The translations under genes and the position numbers were made by a program. The notes under the pieces are model-generated. The model saw only the letters and a list, made by a program, of their open reading frames with translations. It ran no database searches and was not told the DNA's origin. A DNA stretch of 64,000 bases from Escallonia rubra (lineage: Eukaryota > Streptophyta > Magnoliopsida > Escalloniales > Escalloniaceae): positions 1 to 64,000 of the forward strand of contig JAVXUO010002151.1 of NCBI GenBank assembly GCA_033065855.1, in the 5' to 3' direction. Below are positions 30,383 through 42,900 of the stretch, piece by piece; positions within the stretch are counted from its first letter, which is position 1, and each line of letters begins with the position of its first letter.

Positions 30383-32415
30383 AATTAAAGTTGTAATAAT
30401 TAATGTTGATCGAACTCTACTACAATTAGCCAGAGAAAACATACCTTCTATCTTCCTTTTCGAAAGTCTCGTCATATTGGTAACGTTTGTGAGGGCAAAA
30501 AAATGACGTAATTAAGCATCTTAAAAAGAATGCTTCCTCTAGAATGGGGCCATTGCCGAATTCAATGAAACAAATAAGGGTATATATTCGTTGATATGAA
30601 ATCAGCATTTAGCTAGAAGCTTTTGAATCATTATGATGGAAGATCTTCACAAATCCTCGAGTTAATAGCAATAGCTCTTTTATGGAGAATTTATTTACTA
30701 TCGAACAAAGAATGAACATCAATGTCCGCATGCAAGAAACTAGCTATCATAACCTATAGAATATGTGTATTCGAGGATCTATGCAACAGGGTGAGAAACT
30801 GGCAACGCCCACCTAAAGTCACCTCCAAGGACTTGACTTCGGGGTGTAAGGTTGGCATGGCTGCAAAACTTCCATGACCTCGAGAGTGAGTTATACAATA
30901 TGAACACTAAATATTTACTGGGAGCATGGGGAGGTCACGGCCTTAATAAGAGAGACAATTGCCTTTCATGTGCAGTTAAAAGGAAAGAAAATTTGAGCAC
31001 TAAGATTCTATATTTTTCTACAAAACAACTGGGGTTTGTAGAATAGTCGTGTCCTCATATTCCCATGCCCGTCATTCATAGCTTCCTCCTTGTACGTATA
31101 AGGTTAAGGGCAAAATGAGGAACAAACAGAGTATAACAGCTTTAAAATTAAGATCAATGATAACCTGCTACATTTTTTTTTTTGGGAATGTAATCAATTT
31201 TTGCGTAGCATAACCCAAATGTATAACCCAGTAAAACAAATTATAAGCGAACTTAACAAACTATTGTCAGTAGGACTTACATGGGAGCACGATATGCCTA
31301 CGAGTCCTAATAATCAAAAGCAACCTAAATCTGTGGAGCAATGGTTGCATGTCTTATAGCTTTTGCCAGTAGTTCTTAGGGTAACGGGTGATTGTGGCTA
31401 TCCTATTGTAGTTGATATCATAAAGACACCTGTATAAGCGGAAATCCTTGATCACCCATGTGCTTCAGCAAGGACTTCTCTGTCAGGTTTTAGCATTATG
31501 AATAGGCTGAAGTTTTTTAGTTGAAATTGAAACCGAGCCTGACCAACAGAGAGACACCAAAAAGAACCGCCGTCCACCAAATGCCGCAACCAACCCCGCT
31601 GGCCGATTGGTAGCCCGAAAAATCACCCCTGTAAAGTGTAAAGTACATAGATGGATACGAATTGGAAAAAGAAAAAATTACCTTTAGAGATTGGTTTCTT
31701 CATGGGAAATAGAGTTTGGTTCCTGCAAAAGAGGTAATGACGAAAAATAAAGAAATGCTTTGAAGGGGAAAAGAAACGCACACGCTATTGCCAAATACAG
31801 CTTACTACTAAAATGAAAAAGCAATGCAGATGAAAAAAAAAATCCAAACCTGTAATGTAGTTTCTGGAGGTTAGAGCTTCTCAATGAAGATGGAGATAGA
31901 AAATTGCAGTTACGTAATTTGAGGGAGTGGGGAGAGTTTTTAGGTAGATGAAAATGTGGTGAGTGGGAAATGAGTAATTTACTTTTTTGTCCTCAAAATG
32001 GACACTTGTCATCACTTGAGTCCTCCTCAGTGTAACACCAAAAGGGTATTACACTCAAAAATGACTTTTCATTATAAGTAGTATAGATCTTAGTTGCAGA
32101 AAACTCCTAATAAGGTGACGTTTCTTTTTCGGAAACTTGTTTTTGTGATCCCATGTTAGGAGCTCCATGGGATTACGTCCCAAACTAATATGGGAACTCG
32201 ATCCCGTTAGCTGGATAGAGATGCATGGAACAAGTGAGAGAATACCTGAAAATCAAGCCCTTTTCAACTCAATTCCTTGTCTCTCCTTCAAGTCCTTAAA
32301 GTCTCATTACCTATTGTTGCTGGCTATGTAAACTATACTAAACAAATGATAATACTCTTTACGCATTTATTTATTCAAGCGGCTCCCAACCTCAGATTCT
32401 TCTTGGTGCTTACGC

Positions 32416-32457
32416 TCCCCCGCCCCTGTTCCCGCCCCGCCCCCGCCCCCGCCCCCG
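32416..32457 (-). other. G-quadruplex-prone C/G run
   Basis: On the minus strand there are six or more runs of four or five G separated by single C, with a GGGAACAGGGGCGGGGG part. This fits the G4 consensus strongly. Confidence 0.7.
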
Positions 32458-32675
32458 CTTTGTGCAACTAACTATAGATGAAGTATGCAGTTCCTGGGTC
32501 TTTTAGCTGTCTAATCACGTTGTTTTCCTGCATGCATGTATGTATATGGAAAATTGATAATCTTGACGCGGTGTTTGAAACTTAAGATTCACATATGAAT
32601 TTTTGAGGCTTTTTTCCATTAATCCATACTATTGTCATGGTGAGCACGTAACAAGGTTTTGCGATATTTTTGCAG

Positions 32676-35121
32676 TTGCGGGTTTGCCAGAATGATGGAA
32701 CCTGGTCCCGTAAAAGAACCTACAAGGATTTAGAATTGTATACCGACAATTTTAGCAAAGAGAACTACATTGAGGATTTCCAGTTTGGCAAAATTTATCA
32801 TGGAAAAGTTCTCCAGGGTAAATGTGCTGAGCCACAGCTTGTGACAGTAAAGATAAGGGAAGTCAGTGAGCTATATAAACAGTATCCAGGAGATAATGAA
32901 CTGAGAATGTTGGTATGTTGTCTAATTTATGCTTTGCTATGGTTGGGTTCATTCAGTTTTGAAGTCAGCGCGTTATATTATTGGTGGAATCTTTCAGGAT
33001 GAACTCGTTTTGCTTCGGCATGAAAAACTGACCCGTCATCCAGTCATGGTGAGATTGTTCGGGTATTGCTATGAAGATGAACACTTTGGGGTTGTCTATG
33101 ATTTTAAATCACTAAATACTGTCTACAACCTCGTCCCAAAAGGTATATACCTTATCCATAGTTTTTTTCCTTCTTTCTCTTGCATGATTCTTATATGAAA
33201 TTTCTTGGTTCGAAGACGCACCTGCTGAAAAAAAAAAACAAAAACTACATTTATCAAGGAAAGGACTACCTTAATTAGTGTGAATTGGCGTGTATGAAAT
33301 GCTAAGAAGAAAGAATCTCTTGTTTAACATTTGTTGGAGTAGCAAGCACTACTGATTTCCGACGCTGTGCGAGTTTGTTGAAACTTACCGACTTCTCTTG
33401 TCAATAACTCTTGGTTGGCTTTTTATTTGGTTTGTTAGGATTTCGCACTTATACGAGCTATGCCTGAACCAGTGATTTAGATTATCTCATTGTATTTTTG
33501 AAGATTTTATGTTTGATGTTGAATTGCATCTGAGTTTCAGTGAGTAGATTTATTGTCATTTCATTGGACAACGTGGCTAACAAATGGTTGGTTCTGAACC
33601 TTATAAGCTAGGTAATATGAGGGATCAAGCCCCTCTCCCTTCCTTTTTTCACATACAAGTATTGGGGTGTTTCCCATTCTTTACAATTAAGCACCTGCAC
33701 TTTTATACCTTCGACGTCCCCTTAGTTTAGGGTAGTTGATATCTTAAATTCTTGTACCTCATGAAGCTATCCTAAGCTTCATCTATACTGCTTACAAATT
33801 AAGCTGGTAACCCAATTTTGTTCTCAATTTGGGGAGCAAATTTGGTGCGACTCCCTATGCGGTCAATACTTGGAATCATTAGTTTTTATTTTCAAAGGCT
33901 GTAGGTATCAAGCTACCCTATATCACCAAGTTTCTTTTTCTTAATATTTGAAATTGGTAAGTTCTCCTTCTTTTGTTATTTCAGGATACACGTCCAGTAT
34001 GCCCAATTGCAAGTTCCTTTTTAAAACCAACACCCCAAAATTGTTTGGTGTGGGAGCAATTATGTTGTACCACCATGTGAACATGACATTGGGCATCATT
34101 AGAGAGACTGCATTATGACCGGAACTTGATCATGCATCTGTGGTTTCATTTATCGAAAAGAACAAGACTTTCTATCCAAATATAACTTTTTAAACGTACC
34201 ATGAATCAGAGTGTATGAGATGAAACTGATATTAGCAGTCCCAAAATCAAAGAAGCCTCTCCACCCACTCTTACATGTGTAGCGCAATGTGGATATCTGC
34301 TGCTGAATTTTATCTTATTTTCGCCTGCTTTTGTAGGATACCCGAGACTCGTTTTCAACTTTGTTATTGTCTTTCAATAATAGTTCCTGACATGGATGTT
34401 CTCTTTGCAAATATGAAACTATGTGTCGTTTACTTTGTTTTAACTACACGTAGACAGAATAAATATGCTTTAAGAAAATCAAGTGAGTTTGCATGTTAAA
34501 GTATTTGTTGGCCTTCAACTTGAATGTGTGTAGATCCTATCGTTAATTGTCTATTCTCGTTAAACAAGACTAAAGGCTTCATTTGTTGGATTTTATTATG
34601 GAATAATTTTTTGGCTGGCATTGCTTTAGCTTGTTGGGTTGCAGGATTACTACTATTCTGAAGGACTAGACCTACTAGTTAATAACGTAACACAGTGATA
34701 AGTCACCACAATCGTTGCTAATGAGATGTTCTTTTCTGATTTATAGATAATTTCGATTGGCTACAAAGAATTAAGGTAATTGTTGGATTGGCTCACCTCC
34801 TCAAAATATTCCACGCTCGAAATCCGTCGTATGAACCTTTCCTGATTCGAAACATAGCTGCTTCTCATATAATACTTGACGAGGTTACTTCTGCCACCTC
34901 TGTTCTTGGTACAATGCTGATGCATTTTTTGTTATCCTTTTCCCTGTATTCTAACAAAATTTATGTTGAAAACTTCACTGTTTTAACTTTGTAGGAGTAC
35001 AACCCGAAATTATGTGACTTCAGTATGATTAGTGGTGGAATTTTCCCGAACAGGGCAGCCAATCGGTTTCAATATGTTTTTGGGTGCTATGGTTCGATCG
35101 AATCTTCTTTTCATTATTATG
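32676..35121 (+). pseudogene. Truncated RLK/Pelle-type pseudokinase gene (four recognisable exons)
   Basis: Exons are 32,676-32,912, 32,998-33,142, 34,747-34,883 and 34,995-35,121, each with AG and GT borders and compatible phases. The product begins near RTYKDLELYTDNFSKEN. A degenerate glycine loop (IEDFQFGKIYHG) and the VAIK-like lysine (VTVKIRE) are followed by HEKLTRHPVMVRLFGYCYED. The HRD motif reads IRN (FLIRNIAASHIILDE) and the DFG motif reads DFS (LCDFSMISGG). Loss of the catalytic Asp and the changed DFG make it a pseudokinase of the receptor-like/cytoplasmic kinase class. No start-codon exon was found upstream and no C-lobe after 35,121, so the gene is probably broken. An ancestral regulatory pseudokinase is possible. 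Confidence 0.7.
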
Positions 35122-36720
35122 GTATGTTAAATATCCGCTTTAACACATTTCCTTACCTCACTTGAGCAGCACTGAACACCACCGATCGTATTGCTTATGT
35201 TTCATCTGCTGATACTTTATCACATAGAGAGTTATACACAATGCACCTGTTTCAGAAGACTAGGATTTCTTATCATATATATGTGTGTTGTTGACCTAAT
35301 AGTCTACCCTTTGAATGCACCATGTTTTCGATCTCTAACCGAACAGAGGATGACATGCAAGTAGAAGCATAAGAAGCTGCATTTTATTTAAATGTGATTA
35401 TAAGAATAACCTATAAATACAACATTTAAAACAGTAGAAATCCAGGTAAAGGGTTTGGCGCCAGTTTAGGGTGTGTTGGAAGATGTTGGGGCATAGAAGA
35501 GTTCGATTGTGGGATGCCTGAGACATGGACCTAGGCGAAGTATTGCTGCTCAGAATTCTGTATTTTTGGTGAAAAGCTTTTCTTCGAAGTTTATTGTACA
35601 GTTTTCTGATGGCGGGGGTGGGATGAAGGTTTGATTTATAAAACTAGAATAGCTAGGAAGCAAGATATGATATGGTTATTTAGGGTGACATAGGTGCCTG
35701 TTGCTTAGGGATGTTTAAAGGTTAGTTACAGATTCTCCAAGTAATGAGCCGTTTTCACCTTTAGTACCTATACTGACCACTTTGTAGTTTGTTCTTAGAA
35801 CCTGCCGAAAGCTACGCAATGTGTGAAATCCTCCATTGCCAAGGCTTTATCGTCATCCACCTCAATCAAACAAGTATTTAAATTGTTTTTGCGTCTTTTA
35901 TTAGGGGGTACCCCCCTTGTTTTTCTACATTGCACAACCGTTTCTTATCATGCTCTTTTACAGTTGAATAACATGGATTTTTGTAGTATAAATACTCTCA
36001 GACAAATTCTAACTTACACTAGGTGCAAAAAAAGTTGTAAATGCTCACTTGTACGTGGTTCCATCTTGGAAAAAGAAGATAATTCGACCATTTTGTACAG
36101 GAGAAATTGGGAGAGGCTAAGTTAAAGAGAAAAAAAATAAAAATAAATTAGACATTAAAATTCTTAGTATCAGCTGTATATACTTTCGCTTGTCATCATG
36201 TTTTCGTGAATTTGCATTACACAATATCTGCGGAATGTAGCGGCTGAGTCTGCAATATAGACAGAAGGATGTAGAAGTACTCCTCTCCTGTTTGCAAATA
36301 TCCTTTTGGGCCTTCTCAAAGTGGGTGAAGGAGAGTATCTTATAAAGACTGACTGTTAAAGAAACAAAAGAAATGTCACATAATAGGCTGTCATATCCTG
36401 CCTTCCAAAAGTATGCAATTCATGTTAATATGAAAAAATTGAGAGAGGAACGGAAGAGTAAGGGAAGCAGGGACCTTTGACCTTATAAAGTTAAATTTGT
36501 CCTTGCGCTTCTATCAGACTACGAAGGATTATGTCCATGGTTCCCTCAGAACTTGCTCCATTTGTGACATGATTTGATGGATTTGGTATATCACTATGTC
36601 TGTTGAGACTTGTCTCTGAAGTGCATGCTTCTCTTTAGAGTCAACTGTAATTGCCTCCTTTGTCACCTGGTTGTTCAGAATGGGTCTTCAAATCGTAGCC
36701 GTTCTCTGAGTATTGTTGCC

Positions 36721-36723
36721 TCC

Positions 36724-36761
<38 letters not shown>

Positions 36762-36762
36762 T
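36721..36762 (+). repeat. (CT)n(CA)n microsatellite
   Basis: About ten CT followed by ten CA dinucleotides. Confidence 0.9.
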
Positions 36763-37814
36763 ACTGCTTCGGCCACCTTACAGAACACCATTCCCAGCCG
36801 GATTGCAGCGTAGGATCCCTGTCCTCTGAGTATACACCCACTCCTTTCCAGTCAAATTGCATAGTTTGTCTTCTCGTTCTAGCATGGAAAGATCTGCCAA
36901 TGTGAAGTGTTAATAGCAGAATCTAACACCCGTCAAACAATCTCCGAGGGCAACAATACCAAAATCTTGGAGAAAGTCGCTTGAGGTCAGATGAAGGTCC
37001 CTCTTTTTTGTGGAAGAACATTTTGGAGCTCATCAGCCCCTCTCAAGTGTGCTTCTTTTCTTGTGACGCGGCCTAAATCACGTCTTGAGTGGGGAGAATC
37101 TTTTAGGGAGGAGAAGAGTGAATGTTAATTTCGGTGAGACGGCACAATGTCTTCTCCTGCATGCTCGATTACCAGGAGTGTTTGCAATATTTTGCTCAAC
37201 CTTTTGGGTAACGAGTTGAATGCCCTGTTTGGCCGTTGACTTGTTGAAGTAATATGTGTCTGTCAAAGAGCAGGGGTTGGAAGCTTTGGGGGTTAATTCC
37301 TGCCAGTTGTTTGCTGTATAGGAAGTAAGCTTTTGAGGGGCAGGAACGCGTTTAGCAAACCTAAAACTTCTTTTGTCTTCTCTTTTAAGTTGTGTTGCGA
37401 ACGATAATTTTCATGTCCCATGACCTATGTCACATTGACTCTTCAGAACATGTGAAGTACTTGTGTCTGAATTTCCCACCCACCATTTTCATTTGTAGGT
37501 TTAAAATTTTCAATCCATTTCATTTCTTTCTTCTCCCTCTTTCACCTCTTCGGGGCTATACGGTGACGACCTGGGGAAGGCGGACGAGCAAGACTAGTAA
37601 AGTATCAATCAGCAGAAAATTGTTAATACTCATAATTAGCTGAAATCTTCAAGTGTTCCGAATTTCACTTAATTCAGCATACAAAGTTCCACTTGATTGA
37701 GTCATTACTGAAGTTATTAAAGCATAAAAGGCTACTTCAAAATGAAATTATGGATTGATCTAACTGGATATTGGTGCCACGACTTGCCAACCTCGCTTAA
37801 TTGGCGCGATATTA

Positions 37815-37885
37815 GTGGTAGTCTAGCTAACAACACGTATGCTGAAGACGTGGCGTTAGACAACTACCAAATATTTTTTCCTGGT
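37815..37885. mobile_element. Solitary TIR fragment of the 7,380-8,921 MULE family
   Basis: TTAGTGGTAGTCTA, ACACGTATGCTGA, GACGTGGCGTTAGACAACTA and AAATATTTTTT follow the right TIR of the 7,380-8,921 element with about 80-85% identity. No partner end was found nearby. Confidence 0.6.
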
Positions 37886-39960
37886 CAAGACACTAAAACT
37901 AAAAGGCAACTAGTCTTGTAGGAATTACTATCCCAGTTACAACAAATCCCCTGGTCAAGACAAACTAAAGGCAAATAGTCGTGTAGGAACTACTGCCCCA
38001 GTTAGAAAACCGTAGGACTGCACATGCACATGCACATGCTGTTTCTTCCTGAATGAGGAGTGTCAATCAACTCCACTAGGAGATGACTGGGTATGTTACA
38101 ACATGTTGATTTGAGAAATGATACCAAGGTTTATCTTTATATCCACGTAAAATTGGGTTTCCCTCATTAATGTTGCCTGGAAGCTCAAGCTCAGCTCACC
38201 TACATTTACCCTTGCAATTTATCTTCTCGGTAGTAGAAACAGTTCAATATTCTTCAACTAATCTAACCACTCTCTTGATATACACTTGCAACTTCAAATA
38301 TATAATTGGCACTTTAGCTCGTACCCGTACTGCGTCTCCCACTTGCTTCAATGAAGCATTTCTTACAGCTATTTTCATATGATACACTCAAATTGTTTAT
38401 CTTCTTGCTTGAGTAAATTTATAATCATATTGCCCAAAAATTATCGAGAGATATTCCTCAAGGGAAGGTTGATCAGCAAATATTCATAGCTCAAATAACT
38501 GAAAGGAGGGAAGTGCAAAGTTGCCCTCCTTAGATATCCTTAGAATGAATACTGCATCAAACATTCCATGCACACGAAATCTTGCGATCCCTTTCAACCT
38601 TTTTTAAGAAACATCCCTTCCAATGATCCCTACTGACTTTGTCTGCCAAACCTTCAAACTTTGACCACATTTTCTCAAGCTATGTCTTGATGTTATCTGC
38701 AAGTTTCTTTTGCACCATAACTGAATAATGCACCTCTCAATATCATAAGAATTGGTGCTTTACTTGATATTTAAGGGACCAAGTCAAATTTCCTGAAACG
38801 AATGTTAGACTTTTTCTTACAAGAGAGCTTTAAAAATTCTCGACTTCAGAAGTAATCAGGGCAGGATTGTGGATGCTCCAGTAATGAGCTGTTCTGTTTC
38901 GGCTCGTCAACAAAGAATCCGTGTGACCCTTCTCTAGAGACTACAAATATGGTCGAAATTAAGGCTCAAGACTTGGCAGGACTTTTACCTCTGCAAACCT
39001 TAAAAGAAAACCTTCACTCCAACCGTCATAGCAATGACGTGGTACAATGAATTGATGGAATCTAACGAGTTCCAAGGGGCTACCCGAAGATAATACTTCC
39101 ATGGAATTGCTATCTTGTTTTTGAGTGTATTCTCCAAATCTTAAAAGATCCTCTACTGTGACAAGCAGGGGTAAGATGTTGCTTGGAGCAAAGAGTGACA
39201 CCAATAGCTGCAACAGAGACGATAAACTGATGCAACCCACTTTATTATCCCAAAAATCAGAGTTAACCGAACATCACCCTGATCGTTTCCCTTCAGAAGT
39301 TCTTCGGACTTCATTCTCGTATGGAAAGAAAGTAAACGAAAAAGGATATGGTAAACTTGAAGTTTACAGTACGCCCACACTTTATCAAGCTCTCGAGGCC
39401 GAAGCATCGATCTCCTTCAAATTTTCAGCATAAAATTAAATTCATTATGGTCGCCTTTGCTTTTGTTAGTTTTGTTTGTGTTAGTTTTGGCAATTGTTGG
39501 CGGCAAGTACATTGTAGCTTAGCCGGGATTTAAGTTCTGCGATAGCTGCAGTTAAGTTTATTGGTGACACTGTCACAGTTTGGTACTCTTGAGTCGCACT
39601 AACAGGTTGTTAAACAACTATAGAGCCCGAGTGCAGTATAGGTTAGCTATACTACAGCATTTGGGATTGTTTGTGACGGAGGAATTTAGAAGTTCCCCAA
39701 AGTTCTTCTTATCACATTCCAGATTCAATTATATCTCCTTCCATAACTACCAAATACATTTTGCATCACTATATTACTTAATCCAGTGATTAGTCGTTAC
39801 TAGCAAGGCATTTAGACGGTTTCATTGTTATATCATCTTCAGGGCATCAATATGCCATCTATATTCAAAAGCGAAAACGTGTACATTGGTATCGTGATGA
39901 AATGTTTAACCGCACAACCAAGTTTTCATATGAAGACAACACAAAAGTGCAGACATATGC

Positions 39961-41181
39961 ATGGAAAAAAAAAATGTTATTGACAAATTTACAAGGCCTA
40001 GATTCGATAATTATAAATGTAATATTGAAGCAAAAGCAATTCATTTAGTTCTTTCCAGAAATAAACCTTCTGGTACCAAAGACAGTAGAGAAAGATTGAA
40101 AAGTAACGTAGTGAAGAAAGAACACGTACCTGGAATTTTCAGCTCTAGAGTACTTTCTACGTACTCCGAAACGAGTTTTATGCTATTATCGGGTATGCGA
40201 CTAGTGCAAGAAGTCGAAGGGGAGGAAGCCAAGAAGAGTGAGGGTACTTACTTGGCGAGTCTCAAGGTGGAAGACAACATTACATCATCGACCGAGCAGC
40301 CACCAAAGGGGATGGTGGGCGTCCTTAAGGGGAAGGAGGTCGCATTGCCGTGTGATCAACCATGGGAGATGGTGGGCGTCTTCAAGGGAAAGAAGGACGC
40401 TATGCCGCGAGGGCAGCCATCAAGGGAAGTCAAGGACGTCCTTAAGGGGAAGACGGACGTTGTGCCGTGCGAGTTCGAGAAACGACAACCACCTAGGAGG
40501 AAGGTGGATCGTGAAGGCAAGCTTGAACGAGGGACCAAGCCACAAAACGTGGCACCATGTGGGATGGTGCCACCAAAGGTGGAAAAGTTGTCGACTACTT
40601 CGAAGGCGAAGGGGGAGATCATCAAGTTGATCAAGGAGGGCCTACAACGTGATCCCTTAGCCAAGGAGTTGCTACAGCTTGTCAAGAGTGGGAAGACCCA
40701 ACGATACCGGGTGAAGGGAGGCCAACTCTACACAAAATATGGACGAGTGTACGTGCCGAAGTGGAAAGACCTACGAAGGATGGTCATACGAGAAAGTCAC
40801 GACACTCAGTCGACAGTGCATCCAGGGCATCGACGGACATATGCCTTGGTGACTATGGCATACTTTTGGCCTCAAATGAAGGAGGTGCAAATGTGTGTCA
40901 AGACTTGTCATGTGTGCCAAAAATTCAAAGGGAAGAGTCAAGCCGATGAGGCTAAACTCTTGGATGCGACGCAAGTTTTGCATGTCTTGCGAAGGCGCGA
41001 GGCCGAGTACGTGCTTGGGGATAAGCTTGAACGAGGACGAGGTGTTCCACTAAAGCAGCACTGCTTGGTCAAGTGGAAGGGATTGTCGGAGCACGAAGCT
41101 ACTTGGGAGTTAGCAAAAGAGCTCGGGCAGTTCGAAGACCTCGTGGACGAGGAGGTTGTGACGAGGGCGTCGCCAAATTAG
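39961..41181 (+). CDS. Ty3/gypsy chromovirus derivative: integrase zinc domain fused to a chromodomain
   Basis: An open frame of 406 codons. Residues about 80-210 match the degenerate linker between protease and reverse transcriptase (EGTYLASLK; RREV-like PPRRKVDRE; MVPPKVEKL) with a VLKGKxDVxPC phrase in three copies. Residues about 215-325 match the segment before and including the HHCC zinc domain of integrase (YVPKWKDLRR, HPGH, AYFWPQM, CHVCQ). From about 330 a chromodomain follows (RGRGVPLKQHCLVKWKGLSEHEATWE). Reverse transcriptase, RNase H and the integrase catalytic core are absent, yet the frame is kept across both joins. The first 80 residues are not recognised. It cannot move by itself. 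Whether the protein is made is unknown. Confidence 0.75.
   Translation: MEKKNVIDKFTRPRFDNYKCNIEAKAIHLVLSRNKPSGTKDSRERLKSNVVKKEHVPGIFSSRVLSTYSETSFMLLSGMRLVQEVEGEEAKKSEGTYLASLKVEDNITSSTEQPPKGMVGVLKGKEVALPCDQPWEMVGVFKGKKDAMPRGQPSREVKDVLKGKTDVVPCEFEKRQPPRRKVDREGKLERGTKPQNVAPCGMVPPKVEKLSTTSKAKGEIIKLIKEGLQRDPLAKELLQLVKSGKTQRYRVKGGQLYTKYGRVYVPKWKDLRRMVIRESHDTQSTVHPGHRRTYALVTMAYFWPQMKEVQMCVKTCHVCQKFKGKSQADEAKLLDATQVLHVLRRREAEYVLGDKLERGRGVPLKQHCLVKWKGLSEHEATWELAKELGQFEDLVDEEVVTRASPN
40300..40470 (+). repeat. Three imperfect coding repeats (about 57-66 bp) in the gypsy derivative
   Basis: GATGGTGGGCGTCCTTAAGG, GATGGTGGGCGTCTTCAAGG and GTCAAGGACGTCCTTAAGG-type units, each followed by a GGA(C/G)G and GCCG segment. 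Confidence 0.7.
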
Positions 41182-41192
41182 GTGGGGGAGAA
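41181..41192 (+). other. Polypurine tract
   Basis: GGTGGGGGAGAA lies directly between the reading-frame stop and the LTR start, as needed for plus-strand priming in an LTR retrotransposon. Confidence 0.75.
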
Positions 41193-41755
41193 TGTCACGG
41201 ACCGTTCACCAAGGAGGCTGATTTTTGGAGGTTACGCCATGCGGGCGCTCATTAGGCGCTTACGGGACGCTTACTGGACTCTTACTTGGCAATAGAGGGC
41301 AGGGCTTCCGGAAGGTTCAAGATATCTCTACACATTTGTGTCTTATAAAATATGTGAATATTCTAGAGTAGTGATGGTAACTCTAGAAAGATAGGAGACT
41401 ATTCTAGAAGTAGTCTAGAATAGTATGGAGGCTTGTAAATAGTCTAGAGAGTTCTAGAGGGATAATGCATGCTATAGGATCGAGTGTAATCTCCACCATT
41501 CGTTGAGGAGGTGGAGTAGTATATAAGGCGAAGGCCTCATTTGGCCAAGGCATCCAAGTGTGATCCAAGTTTCCTTGTACAAAGCTTTCTCCAAGTAATA
41601 TATATTAGGAATCATTCTTTTACTCTTGTGTTTCACTGCGTATTTGCTTCTAAACATCGCCCAACTCTACGGTTAGGCTAACTTAGCACACAAGCAGAGG
41701 CTTGATAGTTAAGTGCCGCACGGTTCGACTAAGTGGAGAATTTCGTTCCGTGACA
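41193..41755 (+). mobile_element. 3' LTR of the gypsy derivative (563 bp)
   Basis: It begins TGTCACGGA and ends TCCGTGACA, a perfect 9-bp terminal inverted repeat, right after a polypurine tract. A TATATAAGG box lies at 41,520-41,528. No 5' LTR is visible upstream, so the element has lost its left part and no target duplication can be tested. Confidence 0.85.
41520..41528 (+). promoter_or_regulatory. TATA box in the LTR
   Basis: TATATAAGG at a normal place for a U3 promoter, two thirds into the LTR. Confidence 0.6.
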
Positions 41756-42900
41756 ATAAGCTCAGAAGTGTACGGAGGGCTGTGTCCATTTCAAAAGAAA
41801 TGCACATAAAGCAACAGCCCTAGGATGATAATCCTAGAGCTAAGATAATGGTGACATAAAACTGATGGAATTGTGTCGGATGGACTTTGTATTGTTTTCT
41901 AGTCTCTAACAACTCGCGAAAAGTCAATTGGAAGAAATCTGACAAAAGAGAGCGAATGACAAATGTCCAAACTGAGAGACATACAAGAAGAGAGGATGCA
42001 TTGTATAGTATTACAGTTCCACAGTACCTATTCTCTTACTTCAAACATCAACACAAAATTGTAGCAAAAAATAGGGAGAAAGAGGAACCTTACTAATGCA
42101 GAACATCAACAATGTGAATGAAATATTAGAGGCAGCGATACCTGAATAATCACGAAAGGCAAATAATACCTCACGAAAAGACTTATATTGTCTCAGTTCC
42201 ATTAAATTTCTTCATTTGACATTTTGCGAGTATCTAGGTTGAATTAATACGGTATGAACTTCGAATGAACCTAAAATCTAAATCATTACTTAAACAAGTG
42301 TCTCTTCACAAGTTAAGTTAGGGCAAAAATAGCTCAAGTACAATCGTAACAATATGCAAAAAATCAATCGAAAGAAATTTGACAGAACAGAGCGAGTGAC
42401 AAATTCCCGAATTGAGAGACATACAGGAAGAGAGGCTGCGTGGAGGTTGATGGAGGAGATCACGACAACCGGGTCCGATATTGAGGAGAAGAGCTGATAT
42501 ATGCACAGAGCGCGCTTTTGCAGTGGGAAATAGAATGCAGGTGGGTCTCTGTTTTGTGCAGAGATCAAGTAAATTGCACTGGATCTTAGGCCGTGTCTCG
42601 CGGTGCACCCTCAATGCAGAACCGTCGGATGTGTTCAGAAATACATTCCTGCCCACAATCCAACGGCGTGTAAACGAAGATGTCAAGAGGTCCGCATATC
42701 TCCTTCTTTAAAACTTGCATTCCCCCGCTTCATTTTCCTCACACGGTCACGCCACACATGCTCTTAAATCTAATAGCAGGGTCCCACTCCCATGCAAGAA
42801 AGAGAAACGCTATAAGGGTGCGTTGGCTTGCTACGTGCACTTTTAAGCAAAAATATTGGCTGCACACACAAAGGTTGCTATACTTTTTCATATAAAAAAG
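41756..42900. other. Anonymous sequence with an 80-bp near-direct repeat
   Basis: A phrase of about 80 bp containing GAGAGCGAATGACAAAT and GAGAGACATACAAGAAGAGAGG at 41,925-42,000 recurs with changes at 42,361-42,440. No gene recognised. Confidence 0.5.

Larger units (their letters stand above)
28366..32675. other. Anonymous unique sequence
   Basis: Short open frames only, except the exon-like stretch at 30,136-30,382. A GA-rich run lies near 28,440-28,480 and a C-rich run at 32,416-32,457. No transposon ends recognised. Confidence 0.4.
35122..39960. other. Anonymous unique sequence
   Basis: No recognised gene. It contains a CT/CA microsatellite (36,721-36,762) and a MULE TIR fragment (37,815-37,885). 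An unassigned 102-codon open frame (39,125-39,433) may be a chance frame or a lone exon. Confidence 0.4.

Noticed and set aside
39125..39433. 102-codon plus-strand open frame as a gene
   Set aside because: No domain is recognised, there is no clear splice context and an overlapping minus frame is equally long, so a chance frame cannot be excluded.
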